Below are positions 1-7,069 of a stretch of 19,377 nucleotides of DNA, piece by piece (positions within the stretch are counted from its first letter, which is position 1; each line of letters starts with the position of its first letter). This stretch comes from JBDSSS01 sp039928615. Its GTDB lineage: Bacteria > Actinomycetota > Actinomycetes > Actinomycetales > Dermatophilaceae. The DNA is taken from NCBI GenBank assembly GCA_039928615.1, contig JBDSSS010000138.1, forward strand, positions 1-19,377, given 5' to 3'. A program made the translations under genes and the position numbers. The notes beneath the pieces were generated by a model, which ran no database searches, was not told the origin of the DNA, and worked only from the letters and a program-made list of their open reading frames with translations.

Positions 1-72
1 ACTCGGCCCGACCCCTCGTCGATCATCGTCACCGCCGGACGGGCGCCCTCTGGACGGGTGCGGCGCCGTGGG

Positions 73-876
73 TCAGCGGGCGCTCTTGCGCGCCGCCGTC
101 GTCCGGGCCGGTGCGGCCTTCGCCGTCGTCTTGCGGGCGGTGGCCTTGGCGGGGGCGGCCGTGGTGGCCGCCTTCCTCGTGGCAGGGGCCGCCTTGGTCG
201 CCGTCGTGCGTGCCGAGACCTTCGCAGGGGCGGCCTTGGTGGCCTTGGTGGCGGTGGCGCGCTTGGCGGGCGCCGCAGAGGTCGTGGTCGTCGCCTTCTT
301 CGCCGCACCGGCGCTCTTGCGGGCCGTCGTCGAGGCCGCCTTCGTCGCCGTTGCCTTCGACGCGGTGGCCTTGGTCGTGGCTGCCGTCCGCTTGGCCGGA
401 GCTGCCTTGGTCGTGGCTGCCGTCCGCTTGGCCGGAGTCGCCTTGGTCGTGGCCGCCTTGGTCGTGGCCGCCTTGGCCGGAGCCGCCTTCTTCGTCGTCG
501 TCTTCGCGGCGGCCTTCGTCGCCTTCTTCGCGGCCGGAGCGGCCACGGTTGCCGATCCCGCGGAGGCGCGGGCAGCCGCCGACTCGGTGCGGGAGAGCTT
601 CTTGGACCCGGAGACGATCTCCTTGAAGTTCGTTCCGGCCCGGAACTTGGGGACCTTGGTCTTCTTGATCTTGACGGTCTCACCGGTCTTGGGGTTGCGG
701 CCCGTGCGGGCTGCCCGGTCGACTCGCTCGAAGGTCCCGAAGCCGGTGATGCCGACCTTCTGGCCCTTGTTGACCTCGCGGATCACGATGTCGAGGAAGG
801 CCTCGAGTCCGTCGGAGGCCATCTTCTTGTTGCCGAGCTTGGCCTCGAGCGCGTCGATGAGTTCTGCCTTGTTCAC
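73..876 (-). CDS. hup: HU-family nucleoid protein with long Lys/Ala-rich C-terminal tail (HupB/HupS type)
   Basis: A histone-like protein that binds and bends DNA and compacts the nucleoid. Residues 1-90 are a full HU fold, starting MNKAELIDAL and carrying the signature GFGTFERVDRAARTGRNPKTGE around residues 45-66. Residues 100-267 are a low-complexity tail of Ala, Lys, Thr and Pro, as in mycobacterial HupB and Streptomyces HupS, where the tail resembles eukaryotic histone H1. At 267 aa it is longer than the roughly 205-220 aa usual for those proteins, partly through internal repeats (see 368-439). The start is GTG at 876, supported by a GGAGGGG Shine-Dalgarno just upstream. It lies downstream of leuCD on the same strand but 281 bases away, so it probably has its own promoter. 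The family call is secure; tail function is inferred from relatives. Confidence 0.95.
   Translation of the reverse strand: MNKAELIDALEAKLGNKKMASDGLEAFLDIVIREVNKGQKVGITGFGTFERVDRAARTGRNPKTGETVKIKKTKVPKFRAGTNFKEIVSGSKKLSRTESAAARASAGSATVAAPAAKKATKAAAKTTTKKAAPAKAATTKAATTKATPAKRTAATTKAAPAKRTAATTKATASKATATKAASTTARKSAGAAKKATTTTSAAPAKRATATKATKAAPAKVSARTTATKAAPATRKAATTAAPAKATARKTTAKAAPARTTAARKSAR
368..439 (-). repeat. 36-bp in-frame tandem repeat in the hup tail
   Basis: Two nearly identical 36-bp units lie head to tail (368-403 and 404-439), followed by a partial third copy. On the protein they give a repeated 12-residue block of the form AATTKAAPAKRT. Being a multiple of three, the unit can expand or contract by slippage without breaking the frame. 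The whole tail is built from looser versions of the same TKAAPAK theme. Confidence 0.85.
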
Positions 877-1157
877 GTCTTCCCCTCCAGAGGACTGTCG
901 CAGTCAGGAGACCCGACGGTGAGTCCGGATCGAGTCCGGTTATCCCCTGACGGTAGGCCGAAGTGCACACGAGGTCCACCACCGGAACGGGGTTATTCCT
1001 TGTGTCGCAAGGGCTTTGAGAGTTCTGGAGAGGCGGGAGGGGCGAGGGCCCAGGAGCGGTCAGTCAACCCCCAGCCCTCCCGAGCCGAACCCAAAAGCTC
1101 TGTCCCGCAACGTTTCTCGCCGGAACGCGACGGATCCGCGGACGCGGAACGACCCGC

Positions 1158-1751
1158 TCAGGCGAGGGTCGTGACCGGCTTGTGGGCGGGGCGGCTCTTC
1201 TCGAACCGGGTGACCTCGTCCTCGTGTCGGAGGGTGAGGCCGATGTCGTCGAGGCCCTCGAGCAGGCGCCAGCGGGTGTACTCGTCGATCTCGAAGGGGG
1301 CCACGATCTCCCCCGCAGTGACGGTCCTCGTGACGAGATCCACCCCGATCTCGGCGCCGGGGTTGTTCTCGAGGTACTTCCAGATCAGCTCGACGTCGTC
1401 CTGGGACACCGCCGCGGTGAGCAGCCCCTGCTTGCCGCTGTTGCCGCGGAAGATGTCGGCGAAGCGCGAGCTGATGACCGCCCGGAAGCCGTAGTTCATC
1501 AGGGCCCAGACCGCGTGCTCGCGACTCGAACCGGTCCCGAAGTCAGGCCCTGCCACGAGGACGGACCCAGCGGCATACACCGGGTTGTTGAGGATGAACG
1601 ACTCGTCCTTGCGCCAGGCGGCGAAGAGGCCGTCCTCGAAGCCGGTCCGCGTCACCCGCTTGAGGTACTCGGCGGGGATGATCTGGTCGGTGTCGACGTT
1701 GCTGCGGCGCAGGGGGACGCCGACCCCCGTGTGGCTCTCGAACTTGTCCAT
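1158..1751 (-). CDS. leuD: 3-isopropylmalate dehydratase small subunit
   Basis: The swivel (small) subunit of isopropylmalate isomerase, which with LeuC converts 2-isopropylmalate to 3-isopropylmalate in leucine synthesis in the cytoplasm. The 197-aa length is typical. Diagnostic stretches are NVDTDQIIPAEYLKRV near the N-terminus, FGTGSSREHAVWAL in the middle (substrate-binding loop), and RFADIFRGNSGKQGLL. The ATG at 1751 follows the leuC stop by three bases. Its Shine-Dalgarno (GAGGAGG) lies inside the end of leuC, so the two subunits are translationally linked in one operon. Confidence 0.97.
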   Translation of the reverse strand: MDKFESHTGVGVPLRRSNVDTDQIIPAEYLKRVTRTGFEDGLFAAWRKDESFILNNPVYAAGSVLVAGPDFGTGSSREHAVWALMNYGFRAVISSRFADIFRGNSGKQGLLTAAVSQDDVELIWKYLENNPGAEIGVDLVTRTVTAGEIVAPFEIDEYTRWRLLEGLDDIGLTLRHEDEVTRFEKSRPAHKPVTTLA

Positions 1752-1754
1752 CGC

Positions 1755-3176
1755 TCAGGCCTCCTCGCCCGTGGGGGTGACGCCCGGCAGGTCAGCCGGG
1801 CTCGACAGGGTGCCGCGCACGGCCGTGGCGGCGGCGACGAGCGGGCTGACGAGGTGGGTGCGACCACCCTTGCCCTGTCGGCCCTCGAAGTTGCGGTTCG
1901 AGGTCGAGGCGCTGCGCTCGCCCGGGGCGAGGGTGTCGGGGTTCATGCCGAGGCACATCGAGCACCCGGGCAGACGCCACTCGGCGCCGGCTGCGGTGAA
2001 GACGGCATCGAGCCCCTCGGCCTCGGCCTGCAGGCGCACCTTGGCCGAGCCGGGGACCACGAGCATGCGGACGCCGTCGGCGACCTGGTGGCCCTTGACG
2101 ACGGCCGCGGCCGCGCGCAGGTCCTCGATCCGGCCGTTGGTGCACGAGCCGACGAAGACGGTGTCGACCGCGATGTCGCGCAGCGGCGTCCCGGCCTCGA
2201 GGCCCATGTAGGCGAGCGCGTTGGCGGCCGAGACGCGGTCACCCTCGTCGGCGAAGGACTCGGGGTCGGGCACCGAGGCGTTGAGCGGGAGACCCTGCCC
2301 GGGGTTGGTGCCCCAGGTGACGAACGGCGTCAGCGCGTCGGCGTCGAGGTGGACCTCCTCGTCGAAGACGGCGTCGTCATCGGTGCGCAGCGCGGTCCAC
2401 TCGGCGACGGCCGCGTCCCAGTCGGCGCCCTGCGGCGCGTGCGGCCGGCCCTCGAGGTAGTCGAAGGTGACCTGGTCGGGGGCGATCATGCCGGCGCGGG
2501 CGCCGGCCTCGATGGACATGTTGCAGACCGTCATCCGCGCCTCCATGGAGAGCGCCTCGATGGCCTGGCCGCGGTACTCGATGACGTAGCCCTGCCCGCC
2601 GCCGGTGCCGATCTGGGCGATCACCGCGAGCACGATGTCCTTGGCCGTGACGCCCTCGGACAGCGAACCGTCGACGGTGACGGCGAGCGTCCGGAAGGGC
2701 TTGAGCGGGAGGGTCTGCGTGGCGAGGACGTGCTCGACCTCTGACGTGCCGATCCCGAAGGCGAGCGCCCCGAAGGCGCCGTGCGTGGAGGTGTGGCTGT
2801 CACCGCAGACGACGGTCATTCCGGGCTGCGTCAGGCCGAGCTGGGGGCCGACGACGTGGACGATGCCCTGGTCGGCATCGCCCATCGGGTAGAGCCGGAC
2901 GCCGAACTCGTCGCAGTTGCGACGAAGGGTGTCGACCTGGATCTTGGAGACCGGGTCGGTGATCGGGCCGGGAGTCGTGGGGACGTTGTGGTCCTCGGTC
3001 GCGAGCGTGAGGTCCGGTCGGCGCACGGTGCGCTCCGCGAGGCGCAGCCCGTCGAAGGCCTGGGGGCTGGTCACCTCGTGCAGCAGGTGCAGGTCGATGT
3101 AGAGCAGGTCCGGCTCGCCCTCGGCGTGCCGGACGACGTGCGACTCCCAGACCTTTTCGGCCAATGTCCGTGCCAT
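1755..3176 (-). CDS. leuC: 3-isopropylmalate dehydratase large subunit
   Basis: The large, catalytic [4Fe-4S] subunit of isopropylmalate isomerase (aconitase superfamily), partner of the adjacent LeuD. The 473 aa match the family. Visible signatures are TEDHNVPTT, VCGDSHTSTHGAFGALAFGIGTSEVEHVLATQ, and the cluster-binding cysteines in VGSCTNGR and PGCSMCLGMNPD, followed by STSNRNFEGRQGKGGRTHLVSP. The ATG at 3176 has a good Shine-Dalgarno (GGAGGGA). The gene is transcribed away from an IclR regulator across a 140-base gap holding a palindrome. In Streptomyces and Corynebacterium the equivalent regulator (NdgR/LtbR) controls leuCD, so the same is inferred here. Confidence 0.97.
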   Translation of the reverse strand: MARTLAEKVWESHVVRHAEGEPDLLYIDLHLLHEVTSPQAFDGLRLAERTVRRPDLTLATEDHNVPTTPGPITDPVSKIQVDTLRRNCDEFGVRLYPMGDADQGIVHVVGPQLGLTQPGMTVVCGDSHTSTHGAFGALAFGIGTSEVEHVLATQTLPLKPFRTLAVTVDGSLSEGVTAKDIVLAVIAQIGTGGGQGYVIEYRGQAIEALSMEARMTVCNMSIEAGARAGMIAPDQVTFDYLEGRPHAPQGADWDAAVAEWTALRTDDDAVFDEEVHLDADALTPFVTWGTNPGQGLPLNASVPDPESFADEGDRVSAANALAYMGLEAGTPLRDIAVDTVFVGSCTNGRIEDLRAAAAVVKGHQVADGVRMLVVPGSAKVRLQAEAEGLDAVFTAAGAEWRLPGCSMCLGMNPDTLAPGERSASTSNRNFEGRQGKGGRTHLVSPLVAAATAVRGTLSSPADLPGVTPTGEEA

Positions 3177-3280
3177 GACTTCCCTCCGCGACGACGTGTG
3201 GACCTCCGAGGATGCGCGAGGCCGGGGTCACCCGCGCCATCGCTTGAAAAACAGCGTGGCCCCTTTGTGGGTGGAGGGTG

Positions 3281-3310
3281 TTGACGTCTCAGTGCCTGAG
3301 ACGGCAATAT
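3281..3310 (+). promoter_or_regulatory. Promoter of the IclR-family gene; predicted leaderless transcript
   Basis: TTGACG (3281-3286) and CAATAT (3305-3310) are spaced by 18 bases and make a good sigma-70-type promoter. The -10 ends six bases before the ATG at 3317, which is where transcription should begin. The mRNA would then start at the start codon without a leader. This also decides the start: the earlier in-frame codon at 3278 lies upstream of the -35. Confidence 0.7.
3285..3303. promoter_or_regulatory. Probable NdgR/LtbR operator in the leuC-ndgR divergent promoter
   Basis: A perfect inverted repeat with 7-bp arms and a 5-bp centre: CGTCTCA-GTGCC-TGAGACG. It lies exactly between the -35 and -10 of the IclR-family gene and 108 bases upstream of the leuC start. 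IclR-type regulators bind palindromes of this sort, so it could serve autorepression on one side and leuCD control on the other. The sequence shows the palindrome; the binding protein is inferred from position. Confidence 0.7.
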
Positions 3311-3316
3311 CAGTGC

Positions 3317-4069
3317 ATGGACAACTCATCTGGGGTCGGCGTTCTGGACAAGGCCGCGACGGTTCTCGGCGCCCTCGAGGCCGGGCCGGCCACCCTCGCC
3401 CAGCTCGTCGGTGCCACCGGGTTCGCTCGCCCGACCGCCCACCGCCTCGCGGTCGCCCTCGAACACCACCGCCTCGTCTCGCGCGACATGCAGGGCCGCT
3501 TCGTCCTCGGACCGCGCCTCGGCGAGCTCGCATCGGCCGCGGGCGAGGACCGGCTGCTCGCCGCTGCCGGACCGGTCCTCGGCGCCCTGCGTGACCACAC
3601 CAACGAGAGCGCGCAGCTCTTCCGCCGGCAGGGCGACCAGCGCATCTGCGTCGCCGCCGCCGAGCGGCCCGTCGGGCTGCGTGACTCGATCCCGGTCGGC
3701 GCCACCCTGTCGATGCTCGCGGGGTCCGCCGCCCAGGTCCTGCTCGCGTGGGAGGAGCCGGACCGCCTCCATCGCGGGCTGCAGGGCGCGAGCTTCTCCG
3801 CGACCGCCCTGTCGGGGGTGCGTCGTCGGGGCTGGTCCCAGAGCGTCGCCGAGCGCGAGGCCGGGGTCGCCTCGGTGTCGGCGCCGGTGCGCGGCCCGTC
3901 GGGCCGCGTCGTGGCCGCGGTCTCGATCTCGGGTCCGATCGAGCGGCTCTCGCGCCAGCCGGGCCGGCTCCACGCCGCGACGGTCGTCGCGGGCGCCAAC
4001 AAGCTGACCGAGGTCCTGCGCCGGCACCACGCGATGCAGCAGAACCAGCAGCAGCAGCACAACGCCTGA
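3317..4069 (+). CDS. ndgR: IclR-family transcriptional regulator of leucine synthesis (NdgR/LtbR-like)
   Basis: A 250-aa cytoplasmic DNA-binding regulator. The N-terminal winged helix-turn-helix begins at GVGVLDKAATVLGALEAG and includes TLAQLVGATGFARPTAHRLAVALE. The rest is an IclR effector-binding domain (LRDHTNESAQLFRRQGDQRICVAAAE, RDSIPVGATLSMLAGSAAQ, REAGVASVSAPVRGPSG). The position divergent to leuCD is the standard one for NdgR (Streptomyces) and LtbR (Corynebacterium), which control leuCD and other amino-acid genes. M. tuberculosis Rv2989 holds the same place. The chosen ATG has no Shine-Dalgarno but sits at the predicted transcription start. The C-terminus ends in an odd glutamine-rich tail (QQNQQQQHNA). 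The specific symbol rests on context. Confidence 0.88.
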   Translation: MDNSSGVGVLDKAATVLGALEAGPATLAQLVGATGFARPTAHRLAVALEHHRLVSRDMQGRFVLGPRLGELASAAGEDRLLAAAGPVLGALRDHTNESAQLFRRQGDQRICVAAAERPVGLRDSIPVGATLSMLAGSAAQVLLAWEEPDRLHRGLQGASFSATALSGVRRRGWSQSVAEREAGVASVSAPVRGPSGRVVAAVSISGPIERLSRQPGRLHAATVVAGANKLTEVLRRHHAMQQNQQQQHNA

Positions 4070-4087
4070 CCTGCGCTGCCACTGCCC

Positions 4088-4263
4088 GCACGTTTCGTAG
4101 CCCGGGCGACCACACCGGCGCGAGCGGACGGCATACCCCGCACGTTTCGTAGCCCCGGCGACCACACCGGCGCCAGCGGACGGCATACCCCGCACGTTTC
4201 GTAGCCCGGGCGACCACACTGGAGGCGAAGCCAGGGGTATGCCGCACGTTTCGTAGCCCGGGC
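4088..4263. repeat. Intergenic tandem repeat, 52-bp period, about 3.4 copies
   Basis: The core GCACGTTTCGTAGCC begins at 4088, 4140, 4192 and 4244, an exact 52-base period. Units 1 and 2 differ at only two positions. Unit 3 keeps the first 28 bases and then diverges. Unit 4 stops after about 20 bases. Units 1 and 2 end in CGGCATACCCC; unit 3 ends in its inverse, GGGGTATGCCG, so unit 3 is flanked by an 11-bp inverted repeat (4181-4191 and 4234-4244). Fifty-two is not a multiple of three and no credible protein is encoded. It lies between two plus-strand genes; its function is unknown. Confidence 0.85.
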
Positions 4264-4307
4264 AACCGAAGACGGTGTGGGGCGGGGCAACGGATCGGTC
4301 ACGATGT

Positions 4308-4343
4308 GCCCTCGGACCCCCTTTCGCCCTGCCATCCGAGGGC
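4308..4343 (+). terminator. Hairpin between the repeat array and the L,D-transpeptidase gene
   Basis: The arms GCCCTCGGA (4308-4316) and TCCGAGGGC (4335-4343) pair perfectly over 9 bp with an 18-base loop. It has no U-tract. It could end transcripts from the IclR gene or act in the leader of the next gene. With the repeat array it accounts for most of the 325-base gap; I see nothing else in that gap. Confidence 0.4.
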
Positions 4344-4394
4344 CGGTGGCATCACCCTGTGTGACACCGCACGAACCGGAGCAGAGGGGTCACC

Positions 4395-5507
4395 ATGGAG
4401 AGCACCCGACGACAGGCCAGCACGCCGGCACGCGCGGCCGTCACGGCCGGCGCCCTGCTGCTCGCGTTCACGGTGTCCGCGTGCAGCTCGGAGGCGACCG
4501 GCTCCGCCGCCCCGACGAGGCTGACGACGGGCACCCCGACGACGGCCGAGGCTTCGACCCCGGCCCCCGCCCCGACCCGGTCGACCATCCCGACGGTCGC
4601 CGCCCCCGTCCCGACCCGGAGTGCGCCCGCACCGACCGCGACGGTCCCAGCCACCAAACCGGCACCTGCTCCTCCCCCGGCACCCGCACCCACCCGCACC
4701 CCGGCGAGCAAGCCCGCTGTGGTCGTCGAGCCGGTGTCGGCTCCCAAGCCGGTGACGCCCCCCAAGCCCGCCGTTCCCCCGGTCAAGATCGTCCTCGAGA
4801 ACGGTGACGTCAGCGCCCAGGTCCGCTCGGTCCAGGCCCGGCTGCGCCAGATCGGCTGGTTCTCCGGCGACGTCGCCGACCGCTACGGCTCGGTGACGGC
4901 TGCCGCCGTGTCCGGTTTCCAGCGCAAGCGCGGCCTGCCCGTCACGGGCGCGCTCGACCAGACGACCTACGCCCGGCTGCTCGCGATGACCAGCCGGCCC
5001 ACCGCCGACGAGCTGGCCAACGTCAAGCCCAAGCCGCCCGAGCCGACCACGAAGCCGACGACCCCCGGCACGAAGCCCGCGACCCCCGGCACGAAGCCCG
5101 CGACGGACAAGCCCAGGTCGAACGGCATCACGTGGGACGTCGACCAGCGCTGCCTCACCGGGCGGGTCATGTGCGTGAGCAAGACCGCACGCACCCTCAC
5201 CTGGGTCGTCGACGGTGTGCCGCAGTTCCAGTTCGACGTCCGCTTCGGCAGTGACGAGCTGCCCACCCGCGAGGGCACCTTCTCGGTCTACAAGAAGAAG
5301 GTCGACGTCATCTCGAACCTCTACCACACGCCCATGCCCTACTCGATGTTCTTCTCCGGCGGCCAGGCAGTGCACTACTCGTCCAACTTCGCGCGGCTCG
5401 GTTACTCCGGCGCCTCGCACGGCTGCGTCAACGTGCGCGACCGCGCCGGGATCATCCGGCTCTACAACGAGTCCCGCGTCGGCGACACGGTCGTCGTCCA
5501 CTGGTGA
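4395..5507 (+). CDS. Lipoprotein L,D-transpeptidase with peptidoglycan-binding domain (YkuD family)
   Basis: An extracytoplasmic enzyme that should form 3-3 cross-links, or attach partners, in peptidoglycan. The 370 aa show, in order: a signal peptide with lipobox VSAC (lipidated Cys30); a Pro/Thr/Ala-rich wall-spanning linker to about residue 130; a PG_binding_1 repeat at about 133-198 (DVSAQVRSVQARLRQIGWF...AAVSGFQRKRGLPVTGALD); a second Pro/Lys/Thr linker with the repeat PGTKPAT; and a C-terminal YkuD domain with the catalytic motif SHGCVNVRD (Cys344) and the upstream histidine in AVHYSSNF. The ATG at 4395 has GAGGGG upstream. It could alternatively act as a carboxypeptidase or protein-anchoring enzyme, as some YkuD proteins do. 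Confidence 0.92.
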   Translation: MESTRRQASTPARAAVTAGALLLAFTVSACSSEATGSAAPTRLTTGTPTTAEASTPAPAPTRSTIPTVAAPVPTRSAPAPTATVPATKPAPAPPPAPAPTRTPASKPAVVVEPVSAPKPVTPPKPAVPPVKIVLENGDVSAQVRSVQARLRQIGWFSGDVADRYGSVTAAAVSGFQRKRGLPVTGALDQTTYARLLAMTSRPTADELANVKPKPPEPTTKPTTPGTKPATPGTKPATDKPRSNGITWDVDQRCLTGRVMCVSKTARTLTWVVDGVPQFQFDVRFGSDELPTREGTFSVYKKKVDVISNLYHTPMPYSMFFSGGQAVHYSSNFARLGYSGASHGCVNVRDRAGIIRLYNESRVGDTVVVHW

Positions 5508-5560
5508 CCTCGCGAGCGCGCCGGCGCACCCGCCCCGCTGAGCGGCATACCGGGGCGACG

Positions 5561-5566
5561 TAGGCT
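5561..5566 (+). promoter_or_regulatory. Candidate -10 element for fgd
   Basis: TAGGCT lies 37 bases before the fgd start and matches actinobacterial TANNNT -10 elements. No convincing -35 is seen at the usual spacing. Confidence 0.35.
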
Positions 5567-5603
5567 GGGCGGACTTCGTGTCCCCCGGTGCCAGGAGGCC
5601 CCC

Positions 5604-6611
5604 GTGCTCAAGGTTGGTTGGAAGGCGTCCGCCGAGCAGTTCGGTCCGCGCGAGCTCCTCACGTATGCCGCCCACGCCGAGTCCGTGGGGCTGGACTCCG
5701 CGTTCATCTCCGACCACTTCCAGCCGTGGCGCCACGAGCAGGGACACGCACCGTTCGCGATGGCCTGGCTCGCGGCCGTCGGTGAGCGGACGGAGCGGAT
5801 CCAGCTCGGGACGTCGGTGATGACGCCGACCTTCCGCTACAACCCGGCGGTCGTCGCCCAGGCGTTCGGCACCCTCGGCGCCCTCAACCCGGGGCGGATC
5901 GTCCTCGGGATCGGCACCGGCGAGGCGCTCAACGAGGTCGCCGTCGGCGCAGCCGGCTCCCCGTGGCCCGAGTTCAAGGAGCGGTTCGCCCGGATGCGCG
6001 AAGCGGTCCGGCTGATGCGCCAGCTGTGGACCGAGGAGCGCGTCACCTTCGAGGGTGACTACTACCGCACGAAGGACGCGACGGTCTACGACCGGCCCGA
6101 CGAGCCGATCCCCGTCTACGTCGCTGCCGGTGGACCCGTCGTCGCGCGGTATGCCGGTCGCTCGGGTGACGGCTTCATCTGCACCTCCGGCAAGGGCCGT
6201 GAGCTCTACGAGGACAAGCTGCTCCCGGCCGTCGACGAGGGCCTGGCGAAGTCCGAGCGCACCCGCGACGACATCGACAAGATGATCGAGATCAAGCTGT
6301 CCTACGACCGCGACCCCGAGGTGGCCCTGCACAACGTCCGCTTCTGGGCACCGCTGTCGCTCTCCGCCGAGCAGAAGCACGGCGTCGACGACCCGGTCGA
6401 GATGGAGCGCCTCGCCGACGAGCTGTCCGACGAGGAGGTGGCCAAGCGGTGGATCGTCACGAGTGACCCCGAGGAGGCCGTCGAGGCGATGAAGCAGTAC
6501 GTCGACTGGGGTTTCGACCACCTCGTGGTGCACGCGCCGGGTCACGACCAGGCGCGCTTCCTCGACCAGTTCAGCGCGGACGTCCTGCCGCGTCTGCGCG
6601 ACCTCGGCTGA
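5604..6611 (+). CDS. fgd: F420-dependent glucose-6-phosphate dehydrogenase
   Basis: Oxidises glucose-6-phosphate to 6-phosphogluconolactone while reducing coenzyme F420, supplying F420H2 to deazaflavin-dependent reductases in the cytoplasm. The 335 aa align almost end to end with M. tuberculosis Fgd1 as I remember it (336 aa). Shared blocks are KASAEQFGPREL, SDHFQPWRHEQGHAPF (Asp37, His38 and Trp42 of the active site), LGTSVMTPTFRYNPAVVAQAF, GIGTGEALNEVAVG (catalytic Glu about 107), AAGGPVVARYAGRSGDGFICTSGKG, SAEQKHGVDDPVEME and AKRWIV. The start is GTG with AGGAGG five bases upstream (5593-5598). This close resemblance separates it from the many looser F420-linked LLM oxidoreductases. Its presence implies the organism makes F420. 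Confidence 0.95.
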   Translation: MLKVGWKASAEQFGPRELLTYAAHAESVGLDSAFISDHFQPWRHEQGHAPFAMAWLAAVGERTERIQLGTSVMTPTFRYNPAVVAQAFGTLGALNPGRIVLGIGTGEALNEVAVGAAGSPWPEFKERFARMREAVRLMRQLWTEERVTFEGDYYRTKDATVYDRPDEPIPVYVAAGGPVVARYAGRSGDGFICTSGKGRELYEDKLLPAVDEGLAKSERTRDDIDKMIEIKLSYDRDPEVALHNVRFWAPLSLSAEQKHGVDDPVEMERLADELSDEEVAKRWIVTSDPEEAVEAMKQYVDWGFDHLVVHAPGHDQARFLDQFSADVLPRLRDLG

Positions 6612-6672
6612 CCCGTCAGCGGGCACCGGTCCCCCGTGTTCGGGAGTCGCCCCCGCGGGGTACGTCTCGGTC

Positions 6673-6948
6673 ATGAGCGAATCGAACACACCTTCGAGTG
6701 ACGACGTCATCGGCGCGACCCCCGGGTCCGACACGGGAGCGACCGGCGACAACACGATCAAGGACCCCGAGGACTGGGTCACCGGCGACGAGCCGATGAC
6801 CGGCGCGCAGCGCAGCTACCTCGACACCCTGGCCCGCGAGGCCGGCGAGACGCTGCCGGCCGACCTCAACAAGGCGGAGGCGTCCGAGCACATCGACCGC
6901 CTCCAGTCCTCGACCGGGCGCGGCGAGAGCACCACGCCCGGGAGCTGA
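6673..6948 (+). CDS. DUF3072 protein
   Basis: A small acidic protein of 91 aa with a disordered Ser/Thr/Gly/Asp-rich N-terminus and the conserved DUF3072 core from about residue 36: KDPEDWVTGDEPMTGAQRSY, then LDTLAREAGETLPADLNKAEASEHIDRLQ. The core reads as a short two-helix module. Its function is unknown. It lies 61 bases after fgd on the same strand and may be read from its own start, since TACGTC (6661-6666) lies six bases before the ATG and no Shine-Dalgarno is visible. The GC palindrome CCCCGCGGGG (6651-6660) is immediately upstream. Confidence 0.85.
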   Translation: MSESNTPSSDDVIGATPGSDTGATGDNTIKDPEDWVTGDEPMTGAQRSYLDTLAREAGETLPADLNKAEASEHIDRLQSSTGRGESTTPGS

Positions 6949-6961
6949 CCCGAGCCGTCGT

Positions 6962-7012
6962 CACGCGCGTCCGGTGGGGTGGCCGTCAGGCCTCCTCCAC
7001 CGGGCGCGCGTG
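6962..7012. terminator. Bidirectional terminator between convergent genes
   Basis: A 16-bp stem with one G-U wobble: CACGCGCGTCCGGTGG (6962-6977) pairs with CCACCGGGCGCGCGTG (6997-7012) around a 19-base loop. It sits between the DUF3072 gene (plus) and the hydrolase gene (minus), as expected for an actinobacterial I-shaped terminator without a U-tract. A smaller CGTCCG/CGGACG hairpin follows at about 7027-7047. Confidence 0.75.
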
Positions 7013-7069
7013 CTGGCGCGGAGCCCCGTCCGTGCTGATCCCGGACGCTCCCCCGGCTCACCCGTCCTC

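Noticed and set aside
1..72. End of another gene at the left edge
   Set aside because: The 72 bases after the hup stop show no recognisable coding sequence, terminator or RNA gene; too short to judge.
877..1157. Promoter or riboswitch between leuD and hup
   Set aside because: Several A/T-containing hexamers (such as GATAAC on the minus strand) and an 8-bp CGGGAGGG/CCCTCCCG repeat (1034-1082) are present, but no convincing -35/-10 pair or known riboswitch structure could be picked. A hup promoter is expected here but not assigned.
4088..4263. CRISPR-like array
   Set aside because: The 52-base period has no repeat/spacer alternation: in units 1 and 2 the whole unit is repeated, including what would be spacer. 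No cas gene is present.
4299..6782. 827-codon open frame on the minus strand
   Set aside because: It lies opposite the L,D-transpeptidase and fgd genes, has low-complexity Arg/Gly/Val composition and matches no family; it is a high-GC shadow frame. Other long frames such as 58-1494 (+) and 1182-2744 (+) are rejected for the same reason.
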